From assembly GCA_944739405.2 (NCBI GenBank), contig OX123200.2, forward strand, positions 6,278,761 to 6,342,760: 64,000 bases of DNA. Reading direction: 5' to 3'. The position numbers and the translations under genes are program-made. Below, in pieces: positions 19,438 to 29,433 of the stretch (positions are counted from its first letter, which is position 1; the number at the start of each line of letters is the position of its first letter). The DNA is from Euclidia mi (lineage: Eukaryota; Arthropoda; Insecta; Lepidoptera; Erebidae). The notes under the pieces were generated by a model. That model saw only the letters and a list, made by a program, of their open reading frames with translations. It was not told the origin of the DNA and did no database searches.

Positions 19438-20655
19438 ATACTGCAGCCTAACTGTTGTCCTATCTTGGAGTTTAAATCACAAGACGTGTCAATAAAAACG
19501 TTGTTAGTACAAGTACTAACCCTATCAAATAAATTGTCAACACAAGGCTCTCTGCCTTGTTGTAAATTGTATGCTAATAGTTTAGCAATCTGTCGCTTAA
19601 TATAAAATGGCAGATACATTGTATCTCTGGTTAAAGTAAATTTACTAATAAATTTATTAGCGTCAAAAAACAATATTGCGTCACTATGACGACAAGTTAT
19701 ATTATATAATAACATATTTAATGTGTGTATGTGCATGTTTTGTGTATGTGTTAAGTCATTTGAGTAAGGCAAAGCACATAAAACTACAACATAAATTAAA
19801 CATAAATAATCGCATAAATTTACAACTAAACTTGGAATTAAGGTCTAATAACATTTCAACACATTCTATGATATGCTGTCTTTTTACCGTTAAACTGTTA
19901 CCAAACAACAATATGGCCGTACTACTCTCATCTAAGGGGTGCAACTTAATCTGATTAACTAAACTACTGCAACTATCCCCTGGCCTACAGTAATTTATAA
20001 CACTCTGGTTTGTATTCTCACTGAGAAGACTACCAAAATTATGACCTAGCCTATCAGAAAAAATGTAGGTTTTATTAGTTGATGTTGAAAACCTAGATTT
20101 AATCCTATTTGATTGTGAAGAGGATTGGTTTTGTGAATTATGAGAAAAGTTCTCAGGTAGTATGGTACTCAATGGCTCTGCTGGGGTTGGAGTGTGAATG
20201 TGAGCACACGGACATGAGAGCTTATTGGTAAGAGACTCATACATTTCTGCATTACATCTCACCAAGTCTACTAGCTCACCTGCCTCTACTATACGCTTGC
20301 TCAGCTCTTGTTGAGAAGCTTGATATTTGTTAAATATTTCATTTAAGGTGCTCTCCCTAAGTACTAACTCTTCCCTCAAGCAATGAGTGTCAGTATCATA
20401 CCCTACTGTGTTCTAAACTTCTAGAGTACTTAGACAGTTGATCAAGTAAATAAATGCGCTCCTTTCTGAGATTTAAATTAACTCTATGCACTTTATATTT
20501 CTTCATAGATTTATGACATTTTTTAATTAGTTTATTAACTTTAATATAGCGTTTAAGTTTTTTGTGACTTGAAAAGCTGGGTGTCATAATAATGGTATCG
20601 TCCTTGGTCAAGTCTATTGTCACAACAGGCTCCCTAATACACACATGATCATGTC
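18551..20655 (-). mobile_element. CR1/jockey-group LINE, copy 2 (lacks RT and 3' end)
   Basis: Minus-strand ORF1 plus endonuclease. Similarity to copy 1 stops abruptly at 18551, in the linker just after the endonuclease, so the RT and the 3' UTR are missing. LINE insertions normally keep the 3' end, so this is not an ordinary truncation. The 5' side (about 20655) is joined to a fragment of a different LINE (20655-20745). Confidence 0.85.
19434..20655 (-). pseudogene. LINE ORF1, SGNH-esterase-like, one frameshift
   Basis: Two overlapping frames: 20379-19756 with its upstream extension to 20655, then 19772-19434. They join through a single-base frame change near 19775 (...CALPYSNDL). The N-terminal part is basic and helical (KKLKRYIKVNKLIKKCHKSM; LRESTLNEIFNKYQASQQEL suggests a coiled coil). 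The later part reads IFSDRLGHNFGSLL, then LLFGNSLTV, and a block ending CRHSDAILFFDANKFI. This resembles the esterase (SGNH-fold) ORF1 proteins described for CR1-group elements, with FSD as the degenerate nucleophile block and GN as block III. The zinc-finger N-terminus expected in some relatives is absent. Esterase activity is an inference. Confidence 0.68.
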
Positions 20656-20745
20656 CTGTTTTTAGGATGTCTCCAATCTGGTCAGAGAACGTCCGCCTTG
20701 GTCTTCCCCTTCGTCCTGTCCCATTCACAATATCTGCTTGGTCAA
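20655..20745 (-). pseudogene. LINE-J fragment fused to LINE ORF1
   Basis: The minus frame begins MNGTGRRGRPRRTFSDQIGD, the same segment as in LINE-J copies at 32255 and 47820. After GDILKTGH it runs in frame into the ORF1 of copy 2. The in-frame join is probably chance. Confidence 0.72.
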
Positions 20746-20746
20746 T

Positions 20747-20764
20747 CTTTCGTCATGACGAAAG
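20747..20764. repeat. 18-bp perfect palindrome
   Basis: CTTTCGTCATGACGAAAG, located just outside the LINE-J fragment. Confidence 0.85.
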
Positions 20765-21093
20765 TTTGTTTAATAGTTTAAAATATAGAAACGCTCTTAA
20801 AAAACTAAACAAAAACTTGTCTAAAACGACAAACTTAAGCCAAAACAGCAACCGCAACCAATGAAAAATTAATGAAACGCATCTCACTCAAACTTATGTT
20901 AAGTACGCGATAAATCTACGTCCCTTAGGCGGTTTCCTCCCAATTTATTCTTTCGGCCCCTTAATCCCGTTATTTATGGTATTTTACCTCCCCTCCAGAT
21001 GTGTGTCTATGGTTGATGAGATAACAACCTTATATCAGATTTTTCTATGGATTAAACGCAATCAGATGTATGTAGTTAATTTCTGAACATTAT
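20765..21093. other. Non-coding; candidate conserved island
   Basis: 20900-21010 (CGTCCCTTAGGCGGTTTCCT, CGGCCCCTTAATCCCGTTAT) is GC-richer than its flanks and unique in the window; no ORF or repeat. Confidence 0.35.
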
Positions 21094-21297
21094 ATATCTG
21101 TATATATGAAATTCTTGCGATATAGACTGACTGACAGGCAAAACACAGCCAAAACTATTGTAAATATTAGAAATTTGGCATGTATATCCCTTGGGGAACG
21201 TAGGGGTGTATTGAGACAGGAGTTCCCGAAATTCAAACGGAATGGGGCTGAAACAGTTACATTTAAAAAAGTAGCGGCGAGGCATAACCTCTAGCAA
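21094..21297 (-). repeat. Repeat I, diverged copy
   Basis: TATATATGAAATTCTTGCGA, CTGACTGACAGGC, TTTGGCATGTATATCCCTTG and the CCTCTAG end match the I consensus with many changes. Apparent ORFs of 62-73 codons on both strands are by-products. Confidence 0.7.
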
Positions 21298-21339
21298 GGT
21301 TTATAACAGAGATTTTTTGGACATTTTTCGTGCGACTTA

Positions 21340-21560
21340 TTGCATCATCACCATCGTACTAGCGTTATCTTATCCCGGTTATATTCAAGATTTTCGCTTT
21401 GGAGCGCGAGGTCCGCTAGTTGGCTTACCTACTATGACAAAGTATTTGCTTTCTCCCAGAGAGACTACCGTCTAACCTCCGCAACCCATAGGCATAGCAA
21501 TATTAAATTTCATAGCTAGGCCGGTGTAAATACTTTAACGATACTGACTCTCTATAACCT
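21340..21560 (-). repeat. SINE-F, diverged 3' part
   Basis: TCATCACCATCGTACTAGCG TTATC and GACCTCCGCAACCC match the 3' body complement; the head is missing. Confidence 0.62.
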
Positions 21561-21744
21561 CAAATGTTATAGTATAGTATGTCCTACTTTATGCATAACA
21601 TATTCTAATACTAGTCTTAACACGTTTCATATTGACGGCGATGTGGATTTCACGATGCCTTCTAATTTATATTATCTAATAATAAAAACAAGTATAATGT
21701 CGTGTTTCTGCTTGTTTACTAATTGCCCGTAATCTTCCTGGTTT

Positions 21745-21945
21745 TTTTTAAAAACAGCCCCCGCACTAGATAAATACGAAACTTGTCTCGCGGGTTTTTA
21801 AATACCTCCAAGCAACGTAATCAAAGACTACATTCGACCCAACAACTTGTGAATCAAACAGTGTGTTGTCTAGAGATCTAACCAACGACAACCCAGCCTA
21901 TTAGACGGCAGACGTAAGGCGAACACTTTCTGACAACGCGTACGT
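21745..21945 (-). repeat. SINE-B-like, heavily diverged
   Basis: CCCCGCACTAGATAAATACG, then CAGTGTGTTGTCTAGAGATC TAACC and a GGCAGACGTAAGGCGAAC head complement follow the SINE-B order with many mismatches. Confidence 0.4.
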
Positions 21946-24420
21946 CTTACATTAGACCAATCCTAACACTAGTTATGACTTATGACGTACCGCAAATTTG
22001 AACAGGCCAATTAGAATGCATTTTTGTAGCCCCCTTCGCCCCGCATACCTCACCACTTTGACAGAATTGTTTGTTTATAGAAATGAAAACATAAGGTGTC
22101 TAGTAGATTGGGTTGTCATTGGATGTAACGCAAAACACTCAGATAAATTTAAAGAAGCAAGATGACCGCTTAGGGCGCTGCACTATTCACTCAGTAAAAA
22201 ATATTCATTAACACGATTTAAGCCACTAATCCGTCAAATTAAACCACCCTCCGGACTCCCATAGCCTAGAATATTATGTCCAATTAAATGTGGCTGTAAC
22301 TTGCCCATTATTGTTACCTGACTAAATTTTTCTGCGTTGTAATAAAATTTTGTTACCCCTAGGCCCTTGTAATGTTAGTGACATCTTATTAAAATTCAGC
22401 CTTAGGCCAGTCCGCCTTGCTTTCTTCTGTACAGTTGAGGCCGTGATATTGTATACTTATTAGAAATTTAGGGTGATGCTTTGTCTCGTTGGGGTATTGG
22501 TTTTATGTGTAGAGTTCTGTGTTGGGTGCTGTGTTATTGTATTTAAAATTAGGCAACGGTGGCAAATTATGTGAGAGCTGAGCAACTTGATTAGCTATCT
22601 ATATTTTCTTTTAAATGATATTGTTTACTTATGATATGCGACTAGTATATTTGTTGAAAATGTTAATAGCGTAGACACTCATTGTAACTGTGTATTTGGA
22701 CCTACGTACTTACCTAAGTTTCGAATCTACGTGATTTAGACCCGTCGACTGATATCGTACAATTCTAAATCTGACTTTTCCAAAATGTGTCTTTTGTATC
22801 GCTCAGTATTACATGTATATCAGTCACTATTATAATTGTCACTATTATATCAGTATATTATAATATCAGTGGATAATAATATCGTATTTAGGCTTAAATT
22901 ACGACTCACTAAATATAGTTTTTTATTTTTGAACTTGAGTCGCTTAAACATAGCTTGTTCGATAAGAAACCATTTATAAATAAATGAATTATAAGTTGAT
23001 ATTACAGTTCTGATCGGTACTCCATTAGGTCTGTATCCTTATGATTGCCAGACACGTATATGAAGAATGGCTGATATTTATTTGTATTTGTTTAAGTCTG
23101 GGTAGTGATTTAACATTTTCCTTAGAAGCTTTTGTAACGCCTAAAAAATTATAAACAAAATATAGTAAATTTTTTATTTTAACCAATATTTTGGAAACAC
23201 GTTTTGTAATGTAGCTGAATTTGCTGAAACAATATTTTTGTCCTGAAATGTAACACGTCACCTTTAGACCAATTTCGGTATTCCCTTTCTCGTCTTTTTA
23301 TTTCATTTCAATAAACGCAATGCTGATAAGTAGTCAGTTGGTAATATTTTTGTTTTTTCCACCTTTCAGCTTTTGTATTCTAAAACATTCTCTAGCGTGT
23401 TCACATAAAGGTGATATTTGCTTGTCCATATTATAGGACAATTGTATTAAGCATTTTCCTAATAACGTAGCCGGGGTGGGCCAGAACGAAATTGGTTGTT
23501 ATTTGAAATAAATTTTATATGAGATGTGCCTCCCCTTGGCTTCGAGTGTGCTTGTATTACATTTTTAGCTGGGTTTATGTATTATTTTTGGAGGAATTTA
23601 GTTCGGACTGTTTACTCAGTACGAATGATTGTCTGTTTTAGGCGTGAGTTTGGATATACGTTGTATGAAGTAGATGTATGTTTTTAGGATTTAGATATAT
23701 TATTTTGGATTATAATTCAATGCTATTTCGGTCGTGTTTTTGCATGCTGTTGTGGCCAATCAGTTACAGATATGTACCTGCCATTCTGACACAATTATTT
23801 TTAATTGATTCATGACCTAAGAGACAGCGAGAAAGGGAACGAGAAATATTGCGAACGAATGAGTACATTTCAAAACCCTGTATTATTATTAGAAAACAAT
23901 AATAACTTGCTTGATGTAAAATTACACTATAAGGTTGACGAAACTCTATCGACGTAAGCCTTCACCAAACATAATATTACGATACACATATCGAAAAGCT
24001 GCAACTTGAAGTCAAATCCTGGACACCAAATCAACACAGCAATCAACCACTCCTCCCAATGGACTATCCCTACCTGCCGATGATGACAGAGCGAAAAAAG
24101 CCACAACAGGGTAAATTTAATTTGACAGCTCGGTTTTAATAACTGCATTAATTACGTGTTTTCAAAGTGGATGAGTTTTTTGTTTCGAAGTGTAATGTTA
24201 ATGGTAGATAATCGTCAGAATAGAAGCGACGATTAAGTTATAATATTTTAATTGCAGCGTTAACGGATGTTTAATTATTCGTTAATTACTTTTGAAACAA
24301 TTTTGAAATATAAGTGGTAAATTGTGATCGGTTTTTACACAATGAATTCTTTCAACAATTATAAAATTTTAGATAAATTTTATAACTTACTTAAAAAGAA
24401 ATAAAAATCGCCATAATTAT
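21946..24420. other. Gene-free stretch
   Basis: No supported ORF or repeat. 22000-22430 is of higher complexity (CCCCCTTCGCCCCGCATACC, CACCCTCCGGACTCCC, TACCCCTAGGCCCTTG) and may be conserved non-coding DNA. A 73-codon minus frame at 23927-24148 has hydrophobic and cysteine-rich content but no recognisable family. Confidence 0.4.
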
Positions 24421-24575
24421 ATGAGAGGACAGGTTAGAAGTACCCTGAACAGAAGAGCATGCATGAGGAATCTGATGGGAGTGAATGAAGCAAGAGAGAT
24501 ATGTCAGGATCGTTGCAAATGGTGTTCCGTAGTCTCTGCCTACCCCTCCGGGAAACAGGCGTGAGTCTATGTATG
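24421..24575 (+). pseudogene. LINE-J C-terminal fragment, open
   Basis: Reads RGQVRSTLNRRACMRNLMG, then NEAREICQDRCKW and VSAYPSGKQA before a TGA; only the last 48 codons are present. The 3' end ACAGGCGTGAGTCTATGTATG TATG follows. The basic tail resembles C-termini of non-LTR retrotransposon polyproteins; the clade is not determined. Relatives at 5415, 20655, 27491, 32255 and 47820. Confidence 0.7.
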
Positions 24576-24904
24576 TATGTAATTATATGAGTATGAAATT
24601 ACATTATTCTTCATATTAGTGTATTTAACTAGTCTTATTCGCTTTAATTAAGGTATAAATACCTCTATATTCCTCCAAGTTTTATTAAATAGTTGCTGCT
24701 TCAAACGTTACTGTTTTAATTTTATTTATTTAATTTATTTTATCTAGTCATGTATTATTTGTGAATAAAGGCAGAAACCTTATTCCCTTTTTAAATATTG
24801 CCTTGCCTCAAACAGAAACACTCATACAGAACTTCAATGTAGTACATGGCTTTAACTATATGGCTATGTTTTATAATTATTGTGCCTAGCAAATTGCGTC
24901 TTAT
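24576..24904. other. Unassigned spacer
   Basis: Nothing recognised. Confidence 0.4.
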
Positions 24905-25375
24905 TACAAAAATGTGAGAATGGATATGTGGATGTATGGATGTCACTCTTGCCCGGAAAATCTACAGAAAAGCTTTTTTTCAAAACTGCAATAACGTATT
25001 AGCTTAAACATCAGAAATGAAATGAAATACTTCGTTATTTCGTGTAAACTTTGCAATACTTACGAAACGTCATAAAAAAAATCATTGTATACAATTATTT
25101 TTGTGTGTCGAATTAGAACAGTTCAGTCCCAAACGTTTTGGTCGTCTTTATATTCAGATATTTTATAATATGCTTTTGAACACAATTTCGCTTTTACAAT
25201 AATTTTGAACTTATTTATAGATAGGTTTCTTATACTATAAGGGAGCTTGTTATAAAAGCGTATACATTGCCCCATAAAACTTCTACTTATAGAATAACAT
25301 AAAGGCTACCTTCTCTCACTATAACCTTGCATCATGCGTAGGCCTACGCAGGCGAAGCCACAGGTAGAAGCTAAT
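24905..25375 (+). repeat. Repeat L, probably split by an insertion
   Basis: GTGGATGTATGGATGTCACTC ... TTAGCTTAAACATCAGAA (24905-25017) resembles the first part of the repeat at 35025-35205. AATAACATAAAGGCTACC ... GGCGAAGCCACAGGTAGAAGC (about 25293-25375) resembles its end. The intervening 275 bp contains GCGTATACATTGCCCC and looks like another repeat's end. The split is inferred. Confidence 0.45.
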
Positions 25376-25785
25376 ATATTTATTATACGTTTAACTAGCT
25401 ATTGATCACATTTTCATAATGCTAGTTTTACAAGCGGCCTTTCAAAACAACTTTCGTTCCTTATTTACGAAGATGTAATATTAAAAATATGTATTTCCTT
25501 AGCGGGTGCTTACGGCATAAATGGAATCCACTGTCCAAACATATTTCTAGCTTCGGTAGTTTAGTTTCTGCCATTAAATTTCGACATGCACTTTTACAAA
25601 TACAGATAACTATTTCATGAGTAGGTAAGACTAACAAAATTTTCACTTGTTTCTTGATTTTTTAATGAGTTCCAAAAAGAAAGTGAATCTCTATGGTTAT
25701 GCCAGAATGTTTGGGCAAAACAATTGTTAAAGATCTTTATAACCGACCTATGTCGTACAGACACGGGGCTTAAATTTATTTTTCG
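25376..25785. other. Unassigned; a segment shared with 33060
   Basis: ATGGAATCCACTGTCCAAAC ... AGCTTCGGTAGTTTAGTTT (25520-25567) matches GGAAGCCACTGTCCAAATT ... CTTCAGTAGTTTGGCTT at 33072-33122, so an unclassified repeat is present in both places. Confidence 0.5.
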
Positions 25786-25895
25786 TTATCATCATCGTCC
25801 TAGCGTTAACCCAGTTTTGAGTTACATCCAGGAATTTAGGTCTTGGCGCCCGGGTTCCGCTTACCAGTCTAACCAGATGTAACAAAATATTAGCT
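25786..25895 (-). repeat. SINE-F 3' fragment
   Basis: TATCATCATCGTCCTAGCGT TAACCCAG then CCGCTTACCAGTCTAACCAGA, as in the other minus copies. Confidence 0.7.
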
Positions 25896-27353
25896 TCACC
25901 CCAGATAAAATCATTTAAAACTCATCTTTTATTGTAAAATACAGCTCAATGATTCATCTCTTCGAAGATAATATACAATTGAGGTAATTTAAAAAACTCG
26001 CATCACTAGATATCATTCGTACACATTTTCGCGGTCCAGTTCTCGACATATGCCTCCTTAATTTGCGTCACAATGTCATTGTATTATGTAACAGGTCTAT
26101 ATCGCGTAATTATTTGGAAATGTAGGTAAAAAATAATATACCTTATTATTACCCTCGACGTTTCGGTATGGATTACATCAGGCGTGGTTGCGAGATGTCA
26201 CCAATTACATCATTAAATATTTTTATTTATTTATTTAGCACATCTTTGCATCATATAGCTATCATTATATGATAACCCATTGCAATAGTGCAGCAACATA
26301 AATATGTCAAAAAACATACAATAATGAGGGTCTTTTGAAATTACGCTCACTATTCGGCAGCACTGAGGCATCAGGTCCAGAAACCTGTCAAAACTGTCAA
26401 AGCCCACATATTTTCGTACATCTTTGTTTGTTTGTATTAATGTGTGTGTACGCGTCTGTGCATATCTGACATCAGTGTGGACCTGACGCATACTAAGCTC
26501 CATCTGGTGGTAGAAGAAATATCAAACACGCTCATTATATATCTATAACTAAAAACTAATATTAGAAATGTGATAAAAACCGGCCCGTGTGAATTCACTC
26601 ACAAATATTTGCATGTGTATTGTGTATAACACGCAAAAGTTAGAAAGTATTCAATTTCATTGAAAGTTATTATGAGCTTTTGGCCTACGCTACCCTGCTG
26701 ACCAGATATATGGAATGTGCAGGATTAGAGGTCGATTTTCTCGTCTCTTCTCAAAGGTATTATTTGCCTCGTATATTTCTGTAGTCACCTCCTATGACAT
26801 TCACAGAATTAAATGAGGTTGTGACACCGTCTTGTACCCTCACCACGTAGCGATATATTCTAATATATATAATGATATATGTGCCATATCACCCCAATAT
26901 AAAGTGTTTCACGTGGATATCGACCAGAGGAGATTGGGGTAAAGTGACGCGACAAGAAGAGTAAAAATAATTTCTGTTCGTACCCCCGCTTGCTACCGGT
27001 TACCACGCATCCAATACTTACGCCGACTTCAATATTATAGTATATGTAAAAGTACAATATAAAAATATGACCAATTTTCTTATAGGTAATTTCCATATTG
27101 TATGCTTGGAGAGGTAAAAGATAAAATAAATAAGTAACAAAATATTAAGAAAATATTATGTTAACAACTATAACATTTTATATAGTGGGTTGGTACTCCT
27201 AACTACTTTAGAATTTAGTAGGTACTATTTCATTTATCAGTAAATGAAATTTAACTATTAAATACGTTACGTTTTAGAGGTATCTAAGTCAATTTTCATT
27301 ACTTTTTATATATCTCTTTGCCTATTTGAGAAACAGATTAGCATATTGGGGAC
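25896..27353. other. Unassigned non-coding stretch
   Basis: No ORF with recognisable product. TTACCCTCGACGTTTCGGTATGG near 26152 resembles the edge of a dispersed repeat, but has no second copy here. Confidence 0.4.
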
Positions 27354-27377
27354 AAGGACCTTTCATGAAAGGTCCTT
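27354..27377. repeat. 24-bp perfect palindrome
   Basis: AAGGACCTTTCATGAAAGGT CCTT, followed by ATTTTTC. No loop, no flanking repeat. Confidence 0.88.
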
Positions 27378-27490
27378 ATTTTTCTAATTCGGCATTTTAA
27401 CGTATGAATTTCAGAGGCAGAAAAAAATGTGTTGTCCTCATATTATATAATCGAATAATATAAACTATAATAAATTAGTTGTTGTTATAC

Positions 27491-27652
27491 ATTACATACA
27501 TACATACATAGACTCACGCCTGTTTCCCGGAGGGGTAGGCAGAGACTACGGAACGCCATTTCCAACGATCCTGACATACCTCTCTCGCTTCATTCACTTC
27601 CATCAAGTTTCTCATGCATGCTCTTCTGTTTAGGGTACTTCTGACCTGTCCT
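27491..27652 (-). pseudogene. LINE-J C-terminal fragment
   Basis: Mirror of 24421-24575: CATACATACATACATAGACT CACGCCTGTTTCCCGGAGGGG, then CAACGATCCTGACATACCTC and CATGCATGCTCTTCTGTTTAG. Close to that copy, with a few substitutions. Confidence 0.75.
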
Positions 27653-29365
27653 TTTTTTTTTTGTTATACATTAGGTACACTATAATTTACGACTTACAAA
27701 CTATTTGGCATCATATTACCTACAACCTATACAAAGGTCCTACAGCTCAAATAACGACCCAAAAATACTGTATACCACGGCTAATTTATTAAAAGCTACA
27801 CATACCTACTATTTTAGGTATATAACTTAAGAGCTAAGATTATTGAGAAGATTGAGTTCTTAAATGTTTACCTTCATTTAAAGTCATATTTCTGGTAGTA
27901 CGCAACATATATTTTTAATAAAGATTTATAATAATTTCGTAATCAAAAGGCTATACAATGTTGATTTTCACATTTCATTTTTAATTATTCATTCATCTTT
28001 ATTATTATATCTAACCCAATAAGCCTTTTCGCTAATTAAAAATAATTATATGCCACAAAGTCCACGGAACACGGTGTCTTTAGACATTAATAAAGACTTT
28101 AAAAAACATTCAAAATTATAATTGTATTTAAATATTAGACAACAATTTAAGATAAAAGTATTTTGTTGATATTGGAAAAATATTTAATAGTTATGCGCAA
28201 AAAAGCAAATATTTAAATTAAAATAGAAGCTTCCAATTTCGCAATTTGAAAATGTCAAATCGTCGTTCCATTTTTTTCATATACTAACCCTGCTAACGCG
28301 AGTTTACCACCAAACGGGGGTAGGGAGGGACAAAATGGATTCTCGCGACATTCGGCAGCCATTACTCTGAACCCTCTGCGGCACTCGTGCGCCCTCACTC
28401 CCCTAGCGAGGCGTGTTTACTAAAAATGCGTTCAATTTTATATGCGGGCCTTATATACCCTACACAGCGTTGTATAGACTTCTTACTCAAACAGTATAAC
28501 GAGAAATTCTTTTTTTAAAAGTCGCATGCATTTATTAGATTAGTGATTATGGGTTCAACGGTTTTTTTTTTAATTTGCTTCGCATTAAAAGGCGTGTTTG
28601 ATTTTTGATTTATATCTGGATTTCTTATTTAATTTGGCATTGCTGAAGGTTTTGGTTCAAAGATATTTAGATATGTGTATATTAAATCATCTATTTAAAA
28701 AAAACTATCTGAGCTCGCTTATCGATTTGAAACTAATTTATAATTTAGCCAATAGGTTATTTATTGATATTAAACTGTAATATAAATTCAGCCAAATGTG
28801 ATTAAAAGGGATACCCAAAATCTTCAACCCATAAAGAATACTTCAAGGTATTTTCAGCCGAGAGCATTGGATTCAATAGAATAAGCTTGTTAAAAACTGA
28901 TTGAAAGTCTTCATCTCTACAAAACAATATAGCTCCCAGCAGACCAATGTCACAATTAGCATAAGATAAGAAGTGAATCCTTAAAAAACATGTTAAAACG
29001 CCGTTTAAAAGGCAATGGCGATCAGCACGTTAAAGAAACGGATGTTATTTATTCACGGATGAATGCGGGCCTCCAAATGTGATCCTTAATTGCCCATTGT
29101 AAGTCCCGCGAGAAGTTACAGGGTTGATTATTCTTAGCTGACATTTCGCGGGAGATTTAACACGACATTGAGTTAATGTCGCAGTCATTAGGTATCATTA
29201 ATCGACCGAGTGAGGTTAAGTAATGACGTTGCGGTTGGAAAGTGGATTGGTGGCAGGATAAAGCAGTACGACCTGTGTTATTCTGCTTTTGGGGTTTTTA
29301 TAATCATATGGAGTGTTTTTACACAATTTTCAAACAATAACATAACTTAACTCAAGGGAATCATA
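27653..29365. other. Gene-free; two GC-richer islands
   Basis: 28270-28480 (AACGCGAGTTTACCACCAAA, CTCGTGCGCCCTCACTCCCC) and 28980-29250 (CGCGAGAAGTTACAGGG, GCTGACATTTCGCGGGAG, ATCGACCGAGTGAGG) are complex, CpG-containing and unlike the dispersed repeats. They may be regulatory or conserved non-coding. The second has CCCGCGAG and CGCGGGAG about 45 bp apart. Nothing else was seen. Confidence 0.4.
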
Positions 29366-29433
29366 TTGAAGCAGACCCCGGGCGGCGAGGCGATGGCTTT
29401 CGATCGCAAGCGGGATAGCACTAGGAAGATGAT
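29366..29433 (+). repeat. SINE-F 3'-end-like fragment
   Basis: GATCGCAAGCGGGATAGCAC TAGGAAGATGAT resembles GCAACCGGGATAACGCTAGG ATGATG at the end of the 1552-1878 copy. Confidence 0.45.

Noticed and set aside
15032..20655. Endogenous retrovirus
   Set aside because: No LTRs, protease, integrase or envelope; the AP-type endonuclease plus FADD reverse transcriptase identify a non-LTR retrotransposon.
23927..24148. 73-codon cysteine- and hydrophobic-rich ORF
   Set aside because: No signal of conservation, no splice or promoter context.
27354..27385. Rho-independent-type terminator
   Set aside because: A palindrome followed by a few T residues, but the context is eukaryotic with no gene upstream.
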